In this document: positions 48,437 through 56,389 of the stretch, piece by piece
Layout of the letters: each line of letters begins with the position of its first letter
Position numbering within the stretch: position 1 is the stretch's first letter
Source of the DNA: a virus
Virus record (IMG/VR): IMGVR_UViG_3300028909_000024
Location: 1 to 62,609 of that record
Direction: 5' to 3' (one strand)
DNA length: 62,609 nt
Position numbers and translations under genes: made by a program
Notes under the pieces: model-generated
What the model was told of the DNA's origin: nothing
Seen by the model: the letters and a program-made list of their open reading frames with translations, nothing else
Database searches by the model: none

Positions 48437-48898
48437 TTGGCCGAATCAGCGCTTAGCGGCATGCCGGTTTCAGACCGGATCATCGTTGCAGAAGGACCAA
48501 TGGAACGGCTGATCACCGATCTGGTTCATTGGCAGCCAGGACTTGGCCCGCAGTCCGATAGGCATCTTGCAGACCGCGTCTTGGTGGCCTGCGGATGGCT
48601 CAGGATCAAGCGGGACGGCGAACCCACGCAATGGATTGCAGGATTGGCCCCCGATTTGGTATTTGAGGAGACGCACTACCCCAATCCGTTGCTGCGAATT
48701 GATGATGCGTTGAGCATTTTCCCACCGTCATGGATGGTCGTGGAAATGAAACTGCTGGCCCAGCCGGTGGTTTGGCTGGTGCGCGCCCGTAATCGCCTGA
48801 CCGGCGCCACGCTTGCGCCGATGAATGGCTGCCTGTCTGTCGCCATCTGCTGCGCTGCGGTGCTGGCCTGGGTAGAGGAGCGGCCAGCCGGTGAGTAG
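48437..48898 (+). CDS. Unknown protein between terminase and portal, 153 aa
   Basis: A 153-residue protein with a TTG start supported by AAGGAG eight bases upstream (an ATG eight codons on is the alternative). Mixed sequence with aromatic residues (VLVACGWLRIKRDGEPTQWI) and a hydrophobic C-terminus (CLSVAICCAAVLAWVEE). No family recognised; head-gene position suggests a morphogenesis role. Confidence 0.55.
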   Translation: MAESALSGMPVSDRIIVAEGPMERLITDLVHWQPGLGPQSDRHLADRVLVACGWLRIKRDGEPTQWIAGLAPDLVFEETHYPNPLLRIDDALSIFPPSWMVVEMKLLAQPVVWLVRARNRLTGATLAPMNGCLSVAICCAAVLAWVEERPAGE

Positions 48899-49322
48899 CG
48901 TGCTGGCGGCGGCCATACGCGACCTTGAGGATACGATAGCCATCCAGTCAGAGGGTGCGCCAGACGGCGCGGTAAGGCTGGCCAGCGGAGGTATCGCAGA
49001 GGACGATGACAGCCCGCCTTTCCTCTGCCTCACGCGGGAAATGGCGGTTGATGAGTGGCTGACCGCCATGCACGATTACATCGTGGCTCGGATGGGCGAG
49101 GAAGGCAGCCCATTCGTCAATATGACCCATGAGGATCTGTGCCTGCGATGGGGAGATGAACCGGCGATGTATCGCTATCAGATCACCATGACAGGCGACG
49201 ACAACACGCACAGGGTGGTGCAGGACCGGTTTGCCGTGTTTTGCACGGTATGGATCGGAACCATTGAGGAAAGCGCCAAGCTGAAGCCAGCGCGGCCAGT
49301 TCTGGGGGTATCTGAGAGATGA
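48891..49322 (+). CDS. Unknown head-region protein, 143 aa
   Basis: A 143-residue acidic protein with a GTG start overlapping the previous gene. Contains SVLAAAIRDLEDTIAIQ and a mixed C-terminal part (CLRWGDEPAMYRYQITMTGD). Overlaps the following start (ATGA). No family recognised. Confidence 0.5.
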   Translation: MSSVLAAAIRDLEDTIAIQSEGAPDGAVRLASGGIAEDDDSPPFLCLTREMAVDEWLTAMHDYIVARMGEEGSPFVNMTHEDLCLRWGDEPAMYRYQITMTGDDNTHRVVQDRFAVFCTVWIGTIEESAKLKPARPVLGVSER

Positions 49323-49552
49323 GCGTTTCATCTTTGCCTATTCCAAGCCGTTGCAGGACTGTGGATCAGGCTTTAGGGGCTGCAAAAAACGAAGGACTTT
49401 CTAACGTCTTGATCCTTTCGGAAACAGAAACTGGGCTTCTCATGATCAATGCGGGAGATGGCGAGCCCCTTACCGCAGCACAGTGCGCTTGGCTTTTGCT
49501 CAAAGCGCAGAGCATTCTTACAAGCCCAGAGCCTTACGAACCCAATTCATGA
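49319..49552 (+). CDS. Small head-region protein, 77 aa
   Basis: A 77-residue protein: TVDQALGAAKNEGLSNVLIL, SETETGLLMINAGDGEPLTA and a terminal helix (CAWLLLKAQSIL). No family recognised. It is followed by a 39-base gap holding an inverted repeat (CTTTCGC at 49558-49564, GCGAAAG at 49578-49584) whose right arm overlaps the portal ribosome site. Confidence 0.5.
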   Translation: MSVSSLPIPSRCRTVDQALGAAKNEGLSNVLILSETETGLLMINAGDGEPLTAAQCAWLLLKAQSILTSPEPYEPNS

Positions 49553-49591
49553 TAAAGCTTTCGCCAGCATGGTCCTAGCGAAAGGCGACAT

Positions 49592-51829
49592 ATGAGCCAG
49601 ACTGTATCTCCAGCGGCGCCCGGTCCTGGCGTCTCTATGCTGGGGGCGCTTGGTGCAGGCGCTCCTCCTTCCGGTCAAGCGCCTGGCTATGGACAGGCTG
49701 CAATACTGCCGCCCTTACCTCCAACACATGACGCGAACACCGAGATCTTGGACGGTGAGTCCCGTGGCGGTCCTGACATGGGGCAGGCGGAAAACCTGAA
49801 ACGCTGGATTGAGTCGGTCAATATTGCCGATGAACTGCCGGAGGAAGAGGTTGCAACCTATGGTATGCGCGTCAGTCAGGACTTTGAGATAGACCATACG
49901 AGTTGCGCAGACTGGCTCGAGAAATACCGCCGCTGGATGGACCGGGCGCTGCAGGTGACTGAGCCCAAGACTTATCCTTGGGTGAATGCTTCCAACGTCA
50001 TTTTCCCGTTGATGTCCACAGCGTCAGTGCAGTTTGCCGCCCGCGCTTACCCGGCGATCGTCGTTAATAAGGACGTGGTCAAGGGAGTGGTGGAGGGGTC
50101 TGAGGACAACGATGGCCTGCGGGAACGCGCCGAGCGCATCGGCTCCTATATGTCCTGGCAGTGCCTGGAAGAGATGCCCGAATGGGAGGGCGAGACTGAC
50201 AAGCTTCTGCACATCCTGCCCATCGTCGGGTCTGCGTTCCGCAAATCCTATTTCGATCCGGCCTTGCGGCGGAATGTTTCCCGACTGGTGACCTCTGACA
50301 AGGTGATCGTCAATTACAAGGCGATTTCGTTCTACCGGGCGCCTCGCGTGACTGAGATCATCGAATATTACCCGCATGAGATTGAAGAGAAAGTGCGGGC
50401 GGGTGTGTTCACGGACTATCCTTATGCCACCATGTCTGGCCGGATGGATGGCGATCTGGATGCGCCCATTGAGTTTCTAGAGCAGCACAGACGCCTAGAC
50501 CTTGATGGGGATGGTTATGCCGAGCCCTATATCGTCACAGTCCTCAAAGACACGTCCACGGTCGCCAGGATCGTCGCTAACTACGACATGGACGGGGTGA
50601 TCTTCGCCAAGTCGGCGGATGGCACGCCTGACCGCATCCGCTCAATTGATCATGTGGCCTATTACACTCCCTATGAGTTCCTGCCGAACCCTGATGGCGG
50701 CGTGTATGGCATCGGCTTTGGCCATCTCCTCTATCCGATCAATGCGGCGATCGACACCAGCCTGAACCAATTGCTGGATGCCGGACACCTTGCCAATACC
50801 GGCGGCGGCTTCATCGGCAAGGGTGTCAGTCTGTCATCTGGGTCCATGCGGTTCGCGCCAGGCGAATACAAGCAGGTCAATTCCAGTGGCCCGGCACTGA
50901 AAGACAACATCGTTCCACTGCCTTTTGCAGGTCCAAACCAAGTCCTGTTCGCGCTGCTGCAATTCCTCGTGGAGGCAGGTAAGGATGTGGCCTCCATCAA
51001 AGACATTCTGATGGGCCAGCAACCACAGGCCAACGTGGCTGCAACCACTGTTCTGGCCCTGATTGAGCAGGGCATGCAGGTCTTTTCGGCGATCTACAAG
51101 CGCGTTCACCGGTCGCTGCATGCCGAATACCAGAAGCTTTACAGGCTCAATCGGCTTTACATGGATGCCGAGGCCAAGTTCCGCAAAGGCGATATGTGGG
51201 GCAAGGTCAAACGGGAGGATTTCACTCCCGATTCGGGGTGTGAGCCTGTTTCTGACCCCACGATGATCAGCAACATGCAGAAGCTGGCCAAAGCCAACTT
51301 CCTTTTGCAGTTCAAAGATGACCCGCAGATCAACCAATTGGCCCTGCGCAAGCGGGTCTTCAGCTATGCCGGCGTCGATAAGATGGACGAGCTGCTGAAC
51401 GAGCAACCGCCGCAGCCAGATCCGCAGATCGTCCTGGGTCAGGCCCAACTTGCGCTGCAAAAGCAGATCGCCTCTGAGCAGTTGGAGACGAAGCAGGTTG
51501 CCGATGCCGAGGAAGCCCGCAGAAAGCGGGAGCGGGATGCGGTCATGAACGTGCTTACCTTGTCGCAGGCTTATAACCAACTCGCCCAGGCTGAAAAGGC
51601 GGCCGGCGACAATGACCGGGAATGGCTCACACACCAGTTGGAGTTTATGCGGAGTGAAATCGATAGATGGGGAGCTGGCCAAACGTCTGCGGGAGGCGGG
51701 ACATCCGATGGTGGATCGGCCGGAAATCCGCCGTCAGCTCCTGCTGCTGGCGGAAACGGACCCAATCCAATTCAACCTATGGCGCAACCACCCGGTAACG
51801 GAGCTGTTTCTCCGCTACCTGCATCATAG
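49592..51829 (+). CDS. Portal protein
   Basis: A 745-residue portal of the podovirus type. After a Pro/Gly-rich N-terminus (1-60), the core has YPWVNASNVIFPLMSTASVQ, YYTPYEFLPNPDGGVYGIGF, PINAAIDTSLNQLLDAGHLA and VAATTVLALIEQGMQVFSAI, patterns of the P22/T7-like portal family. The C-terminal 150 residues are Gln/Ala-rich helices and then a Gly/Pro/Ser-rich disordered end. Twelve copies would form the ring through which DNA passes. The last 176 bases are shared with the next gene in another frame. Confidence 0.88.
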   Translation: MSQTVSPAAPGPGVSMLGALGAGAPPSGQAPGYGQAAILPPLPPTHDANTEILDGESRGGPDMGQAENLKRWIESVNIADELPEEEVATYGMRVSQDFEIDHTSCADWLEKYRRWMDRALQVTEPKTYPWVNASNVIFPLMSTASVQFAARAYPAIVVNKDVVKGVVEGSEDNDGLRERAERIGSYMSWQCLEEMPEWEGETDKLLHILPIVGSAFRKSYFDPALRRNVSRLVTSDKVIVNYKAISFYRAPRVTEIIEYYPHEIEEKVRAGVFTDYPYATMSGRMDGDLDAPIEFLEQHRRLDLDGDGYAEPYIVTVLKDTSTVARIVANYDMDGVIFAKSADGTPDRIRSIDHVAYYTPYEFLPNPDGGVYGIGFGHLLYPINAAIDTSLNQLLDAGHLANTGGGFIGKGVSLSSGSMRFAPGEYKQVNSSGPALKDNIVPLPFAGPNQVLFALLQFLVEAGKDVASIKDILMGQQPQANVAATTVLALIEQGMQVFSAIYKRVHRSLHAEYQKLYRLNRLYMDAEAKFRKGDMWGKVKREDFTPDSGCEPVSDPTMISNMQKLAKANFLLQFKDDPQINQLALRKRVFSYAGVDKMDELLNEQPPQPDPQIVLGQAQLALQKQIASEQLETKQVADAEEARRKRERDAVMNVLTLSQAYNQLAQAEKAAGDNDREWLTHQLEFMRSEIDRWGAGQTSAGGGTSDGGSAGNPPSAPAAGGNGPNPIQPMAQPPGNGAVSPLPAS

Positions 51830-52031
51830 CCGCATTGAGGCACTGCTCAACCTCATGGCCCAATGGGAAAGCGGGGGATTGGTGCTATCAGAAGAACACG
51901 CGCTGCGCGGGCGCTTGCAGGCTCTGCACGATGCTGCAGAGACCCAATTGACGGACATCCGCGGCCATTACGAAGGGGTCTACCCACCTGGGATGCCCTG
52001 GCCTGAAGACAGGAAAAAGGACGGAGACTGA
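51654..52031 (+). CDS. Protein overlapping the portal 3' end, 125 aa
   Basis: The start is probably GTG with GGAG ten bases upstream, which makes it overlap the portal by 176 bases (an ATG at 51708 would shorten the overlap). Helical sequence: RPEIRRQLLLLAETDPIQFN, LWRNHPVTELFLRYLHHSRI, RIEALLNLMAQWESGGLVLS. The stop overlaps the co-chaperonin start (TGATG). No family recognised; probably a head morphogenesis accessory. Confidence 0.55.
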   Translation: MKSIDGELAKRLREAGHPMVDRPEIRRQLLLLAETDPIQFNLWRNHPVTELFLRYLHHSRIEALLNLMAQWESGGLVLSEEHALRGRLQALHDAAETQLTDIRGHYEGVYPPGMPWPEDRKKDGD

Positions 52032-52513
52032 TGGAACAGAGACTATTGAAGACCGGAACGGCCGAATACACGATGGTCGAATGGAACGGACGGAACGAAT
52101 CGGGTTTCGAGCCGTTTTCAAACCGGGTTCTGATCCTCGTGGATCAGGTTGCAGCCCAAACCAAAGGCGGCATCATCATCGTCAATGAAATTCAGGAGAA
52201 GCAGAACGCGGCCTCTGAAAGCGGCGTCATCGTTGCCATGGGCACCGAGGCGTTTCAGCGTGATGATGATGGGCGGCCATGGGTCGGCGCAAAGCCGGAG
52301 GTCGGCAAGCACGTGTTTTTCGAGCGCTACGCCGGCCAAGTGCTGCATGGGGCAGATGCCCGCATGTATCGGCTGATGGACGCGCGATGCATCGGGGCTA
52401 TGGCGATTGCTTTGCCCGATGATTTCGAGCCCCCCGAAGTGCAGTTTGTCAAAAGTGCCCCCAGGGATCTGCTGGGTGCGGTGGCCAAAAACGTTGCAGG
52501 GAGTGCGTCATGA
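52031..52513 (+). CDS. GroES-like co-chaperonin (Cpn10 family)
   Basis: A 160-residue protein. FEPFSNRVLILVDQVAAQTK and GGIIIVNEIQEKQNAASESG form the Cpn10 barrel start and the mobile-loop region; GVIVAMG and VGKHVFFERYAGQVLHGADA complete the fold. It is longer than host GroES (about 95 residues), with extra residues at both ends. Phage co-chaperonins such as T4 gp31 replace GroES so that GroEL can fold capsid proteins. Its place between portal and scaffold supports such a role for the major capsid protein. Confidence 0.8.
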   Translation: MEQRLLKTGTAEYTMVEWNGRNESGFEPFSNRVLILVDQVAAQTKGGIIIVNEIQEKQNAASESGVIVAMGTEAFQRDDDGRPWVGAKPEVGKHVFFERYAGQVLHGADARMYRLMDARCIGAMAIALPDDFEPPEVQFVKSAPRDLLGAVAKNVAGSAS

Positions 52514-53430
52514 GCGGATCGCGCCAACGGGTTGATGACGATCTGACGGAAAACGGCGAAGGCGCCGGTCAGACTGATGTCGAAGCCCGTGCCCGCCGGG
52601 CCGGATGGCGTCCTCGGGAGGAATACCGTGGCGATCCCGAGCGCTGGGTTGATGCGGATCAATTCCTTGAGGTCGCCGAACATGACCTGCCGATCGCAAA
52701 GGAGCGGAACAAGCGGCTTGACCAAAAGCTCACGCGCCAGGAGCGCATGTTGGAGCAGCAGGCTCAGGCCATCCATGAGCTGCGTGCCATGGCTTCCAAA
52801 AACGAAGAACGGGCTTATGAGCGGGCTCGGCAGGAGCTTCTGGTTGCCCAAGCTCAGGCAGTTGAGACGGCCGATACCGCGACATACCAGCGGGCCACAG
52901 CCCAGCTTGCCGAGTTGGAGAAGGAAAAGCCCAAGCCTGCCCCCACAGTGGCTCCGGGTCTGCCGCCGTCTGAAGACGTGCAGGATGTGCAGAATTGGGT
53001 CAAAAGCCAAGACTGGTGGCAGAAGGATCAGCAGCTCACGAACCTCGTCACCGGCATGCATGCTCAGGTCATGATGGCTCACCCCGAACTATCCCAGATG
53101 GATGGCCTTCGGCGGGTGCAGCGCATGTTGGCCGAGGACTACCCGGATAAGTTCGGCCAAACCCAGAAGCGTCCGCAGACGCAGCCTTCGGCTGATCAGG
53201 ATGGTGACGATCGCCAGCCGAATGCGCGCCGTGATGCCCCGGCTGCGGTTGGGGGCAGTGAATTGGGCGGCGCCGCGCCCAGGGGGCGTCGGGCATCCCC
53301 CAAGACCATTGCAGACCTTCCGCGCGATGAGCAGGCCGAGGCCCGCAAGGCATACCTCAAGTTCAAGTCCATGCCTGGCCTCAAGGACTTCACCGAGGAA
53401 GAATACGTCAAAAACTATCTGGAAGGCTGA
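52510..53430 (+). CDS. Scaffold protein
   Basis: A 306-residue protein: acidic, helical and coiled (NKRLDQKLTRQERMLEQQAQ, RAYERARQELLVAQAQAVET), with Pro-rich linkers and a C-terminal helix (FKSMPGLKDFTEEEYVKNYL) of the kind that binds capsid protein. Located between co-chaperonin and capsid genes, as scaffolds usually are. Overlaps the co-chaperonin gene by four bases. Confidence 0.72.
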   Translation: MSGSRQRVDDDLTENGEGAGQTDVEARARRAGWRPREEYRGDPERWVDADQFLEVAEHDLPIAKERNKRLDQKLTRQERMLEQQAQAIHELRAMASKNEERAYERARQELLVAQAQAVETADTATYQRATAQLAELEKEKPKPAPTVAPGLPPSEDVQDVQNWVKSQDWWQKDQQLTNLVTGMHAQVMMAHPELSQMDGLRRVQRMLAEDYPDKFGQTQKRPQTQPSADQDGDDRQPNARRDAPAAVGGSELGGAAPRGRRASPKTIADLPRDEQAEARKAYLKFKSMPGLKDFTEEEYVKNYLEG

Positions 53431-53448
53431 ACAAAGGAGGCTTGACCA

Positions 53449-53655
53449 ATGGCTAAGCTGACGACGAAAGCCCGCAAAGAGATCCCGGCCAAAGATTTTG
53501 CAGGCCCTGACCGGTCTTATCCCATCGAAGACCGCTCTCATGCACGCAATGCCCTTGCGCGGGCGTCGGGGAAGCCCGTTGAGGCGAAGGTCAAGGCTGC
53601 GGTCAAGCGCAAGTTCCCTGACATCAAGGTCAGCGGCAAAAAGGGGTCAAAGTAA
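53449..53655 (+). CDS. Small basic head-region protein, 68 aa
   Basis: A 68-residue protein with GGAGG upstream. KEIPAKDFAGPDRSYPIEDR then SHARNALARASG is a pattern widespread in small phage and bacterial proteins (DUF6582-like), and a Lys-rich end follows. Overlaps the next start by one base. Role unknown. Confidence 0.6.
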   Translation: MAKLTTKARKEIPAKDFAGPDRSYPIEDRSHARNALARASGKPVEAKVKAAVKRKFPDIKVSGKKGSK

Positions 53656-53930
53656 TGACCGCAGAAGTGGCCGCAACGGTCGCCCCCTTCACTGAAGCCG
53701 TGAATACCTTTGCTGCCGGGTTCACGGTGGCGAACGGGGCTTATGCTGGCATCACTGTGCCGGTGCAGCAGCGCGTTTACCAGATCGGGGATACATCCGA
53801 TTACGTCCAGATCCTGGCCGCTGCGGGCAAGTTCAAAGCCTCAAATCTCTATTGGATCACGCCCATAACGCAGACCCGTGATGGCCATGCGTTCTGCGAG
53901 TTCCAAATCGTTTTGCTACCCACAACATAG
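53655..53930 (+). CDS. Small head-region protein, 91 aa
   Basis: A 91-residue beta-rich protein (AAGFTVANGAYAGITVPVQQ, ASNLYWITPITQTRDGHAFC). Starts in the preceding stop (TAATG). Possibly a head decoration or completion protein; no family recognised. Confidence 0.5.
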   Translation: MTAEVAATVAPFTEAVNTFAAGFTVANGAYAGITVPVQQRVYQIGDTSDYVQILAAAGKFKASNLYWITPITQTRDGHAFCEFQIVLLPTT

Positions 53931-53941
53931 GAAATAACGCG

Positions 53942-54649
53942 ATGTCTGATACCCCTCGCAAGGGTCGGCCTCCTGGCCCCAGAGTAAACCGCTCGCATCT
54001 TCTGTCCCCGTCCGAACCGGGGGAAGGCAACCTAAGCGCCGATGAAGACTTGCAGGATGCGGCGGCCGAAGAAGAGGAAGAGGCGATTGGACAAGCTCCC
54101 GTCGCCCCTCCCGGTTTCCCCGAACAAGACGGTCTTCGGGCTGGCCAAGAGCGCATGCAGCGCATCCGGGCCGAGGAAGAAGAGCGGAAACGGATCGAAG
54201 AAGCGCGCATTGCCAATGCCGGACGCACGCTTCTGCAAGACGATGCAGGGGCTGCAAGGCGGGTAACGCGCGAGACTCGCAAGCCTTTTGGTTCGATGAG
54301 CCAAAAACTGTATTGGCCAAAGCGCGAAGGTTTCTATAGACATTGGTTCAATGACTTGCCCGGTCGGATCGAGCAAGCCTTGCAGGCCGGTTATACGCAC
54401 GTGACTGATCCCAGCACGAAGCAGCCGGTTTCCAGGGTTGTCGGGAAAAATGACCGGGGCGAAGGCTTCCGCGGCTACCTCATGGAAATCCCAGAGGATT
54501 GGTGGCGTGAAGACATGGCGACAAACGACAGAGTAACGGCTGCCCGAATTGACCCCATCCGGCGCGGGAAGCCAGACGAAATGAAAGGCCAGCAGGGCTA
54601 TACGCCCCAGACAGGCATTTCATGGAAAGATGGCGATACGAGCCGCTAA
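53942..54649 (+). CDS. Head-region protein, 235 aa
   Basis: A 235-residue protein. The first 110 residues are charged and partly disordered (EEEEEAIGQAPVAPP); the C-terminal half has LYWPKREGFYRHWFNDLPGR then IEQALQAGYTHV, a pattern found next to capsid genes of other podoviruses. Likely a minor head or assembly protein. Confidence 0.55.
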   Translation: MSDTPRKGRPPGPRVNRSHLLSPSEPGEGNLSADEDLQDAAAEEEEEAIGQAPVAPPGFPEQDGLRAGQERMQRIRAEEEERKRIEEARIANAGRTLLQDDAGAARRVTRETRKPFGSMSQKLYWPKREGFYRHWFNDLPGRIEQALQAGYTHVTDPSTKQPVSRVVGKNDRGEGFRGYLMEIPEDWWREDMATNDRVTAARIDPIRRGKPDEMKGQQGYTPQTGISWKDGDTSR

Positions 54650-54663
54650 CTAAGGCGCCCTAT

Positions 54664-54733
54664 CCCCGAGTGAGACTGCCGGCGGGAAGCCGGATTGTTT
54701 TCCCTCTGAAACTCATTCGGGGAGTTCGGCCAA
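54664..54733 (+). promoter_or_regulatory. Structured leader that can hide the ribosome site of the next gene
   Basis: CCCCGAGTGAG (54664-54674) pairs with CTCATTCGGGG (54712-54722), ten Watson-Crick pairs and one G-T pair. Inside it, CCGGC/GCCGG (54679-54683 and 54689-54693) forms a second hairpin followed by TTGTTTT. The right outer arm includes most of the GGGGAG ribosome site (54719-54724). It may act as a translational switch or attenuator for the decoration and capsid genes. Confidence 0.5.
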
Positions 54734-55336
54734 ATGGCCAATCCAAATGTCGCCCGCGGGCTGATCCCTGTTCGGGGTGCCTACGGCAATTACTTCAATG
54801 GCATGGGCAATATCTATTATGTCCCTGCCACGGATGCGAACAACATCTTCGTCGGTGATCCGGTCATCGTCACAGGCGGCGCTGATGCGAACGGCATTCC
54901 AGTCGTCACGCTCGCGACTGCTGGCGCTTCCAACTACATCACCGGGGCCATGATGGGCATCGTTCCGGCCGGTGGCCCGATCCTGCCCGAACTGGCCGTT
55001 CTCCGTGATCAGCCGGTCTATCGCCCGGCCAGCGTCGGCGCCTACATCCTCGTTTCCGACGATCCGGGCCAGCTTTACGAGATCCAAGAGGATAGCGTGG
55101 GCGGTGCGCTCGCCGCGACCGCCGTCAGCGGCAACGCCAATCTGGTCGCAGGTGCCGGCAATACGATCAACGGCTATTCGGGCTGGCAGTTGCAGTCTTC
55201 AAGCCTCGCCAACACCGCGACCTTGCAGCTCCGCATCCTGCGCGGCGTCCAGCGGGTGGACAACATCATCGGCGTCAACTTCAAGTGGTATGTGAAGCTC
55301 AATCTATCGAGCATCGCAAACCCAACCGGCGTGTAA
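54734..55336 (+). CDS. Putative capsid decoration protein, 200 aa
   Basis: A 200-residue beta-rich protein (IPVRGAYGNYFNGMGNIYYV, DPVIVTGGADANGIPVVTLA, LRDQPVYRPASVGAYILVSD). It directly precedes the major capsid gene by 15 bases, where decoration or head-stabilising proteins are common. No charge-rich or membrane segments. Identity inferred from position and composition. Confidence 0.6.
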   Translation: MANPNVARGLIPVRGAYGNYFNGMGNIYYVPATDANNIFVGDPVIVTGGADANGIPVVTLATAGASNYITGAMMGIVPAGGPILPELAVLRDQPVYRPASVGAYILVSDDPGQLYEIQEDSVGGALAATAVSGNANLVAGAGNTINGYSGWQLQSSSLANTATLQLRILRGVQRVDNIIGVNFKWYVKLNLSSIANPTGV

Positions 55337-55351
55337 GGGAGGGTCACAGCA

Positions 55352-56260
55352 ATGGCGACAATTACCACTGGCACCCATCCGAAAGCCCTCTGGCCTGGCG
55401 TCAAGGCATGGTGGGGACGCTCCTATGATGAGCATGTGCCCGAATACCCGGACCTCTACGAATCGGACACGTCCGACAAGGCGTATGAAGAAGAGGTCGA
55501 AATCACCGGTTTCGGTCTGGCTCCGGCGAAAGCCGAAGGTTCCGCGATCGTCTATGACAGCGAGACCCAGGGCACCGTGCAGCGCTACACGCACGTCGCC
55601 TATGCCCTCGGCTATATCGTCACCTACGAAGAGCTGCGGGACGATCTCTACGAATACGTGTCCAAGCGCCGTGCGCAGGCCCTGGCCTTCTCGATGCGGC
55701 AGACCAAGGAGAACGTGGGCGCGCTCCTTTACAACCGCGCGTTCAACAGCGCCTATCCGGCCGGCGACGGTCAGGCGGTCATCTCGGCCAACCACCCTAG
55801 CCTGAACGGTCCTCAGTCCAATTTGCTGGCGACGGCGGCCGATCTGTCGGAAGCTTCGATCGAAGATCTCGCGATCCAGATCATGCAGACGACAAACAAC
55901 CGCGGCCTGAAGGTCTCCAACATCCCGCAATCGCTGCACGTCGCCCCAGCCAACTGGTTTGAGGCTCAGCGCATCGTCGGCTCGATCCTGCAGAACGACA
56001 CGGCGAACAACGCCATCAACGTGATCAAGCAGCAGGGCTTGTTCCCCAAGGGCGTCAAGGTGAACCACTATTTCACCTCGCCAACCGCATGGTTCATCCG
56101 CACCAATATCCCTCGCGGAACCATGTATCTGGAACGCGAAAAAATTAGTTTCGATCAGGATTCTGACTTTGATACAAAGAACGCCAAAGCTGCTTGCTAT
56201 GAGCGCTATAGCTTTGGAATCAGTGACTTCCGCGGCTTATTTGGCACACCTGGGGTATGA
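55352..56260 (+). CDS. Major capsid protein
   Basis: A 302-residue protein with a HK97-like layout: N-terminal arm, spine helix segments (ALGYIVTYEELRDDLYEYVS, RAQALAFSMRQTKENVGALL) and P-domain strands, ending YERYSFGISDFRGLFG. ANHPSLNGPQSNLL is a typical capsid loop. It follows the decoration gene and is closed by a strong terminator, consistent with high expression. The codon use is very regular and G/C-rich at third positions. Confidence 0.82.
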   Translation: MATITTGTHPKALWPGVKAWWGRSYDEHVPEYPDLYESDTSDKAYEEEVEITGFGLAPAKAEGSAIVYDSETQGTVQRYTHVAYALGYIVTYEELRDDLYEYVSKRRAQALAFSMRQTKENVGALLYNRAFNSAYPAGDGQAVISANHPSLNGPQSNLLATAADLSEASIEDLAIQIMQTTNNRGLKVSNIPQSLHVAPANWFEAQRIVGSILQNDTANNAINVIKQQGLFPKGVKVNHYFTSPTAWFIRTNIPRGTMYLEREKISFDQDSDFDTKNAKAACYERYSFGISDFRGLFGTPGV

Positions 56261-56302
56261 GTTTTCAATGACTTAGCAGATTTTCTGCGGTCAATTCTGA
56301 AA

Positions 56303-56330
56303 GGGGGTCACTTCGGTGGCCCCCTTTTTT
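56303..56330 (+). terminator. Strong intrinsic terminator after the capsid gene
   Basis: GGGGGTCAC (56303-56311) and GTGGCCCCC (56316-56324) form a nine-pair stem (one T-G) with a TTCG tetraloop, followed by six Ts. A classical rho-independent terminator. Confidence 0.92.
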
Positions 56331-56351
56331 GCTTTGCTTTGATCTAAAACT

Positions 56352-56381
56352 GTGCAAATAACTAATTGCGCTCTTTAGGAT
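56352..56381 (+). promoter_or_regulatory. Putative promoter of the HNH gene with a palindrome half-site
   Basis: GTGCAA (56352-56357), 18 bases, TAGGAT (56376-56381), with AATTGCGCTC (56364-56373) matching the right half of the recurring palindrome. The left half is missing. It sits right in front of the free-standing endonuclease gene. Confidence 0.45.
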
Positions 56382-56389
56382 CAAAATGA

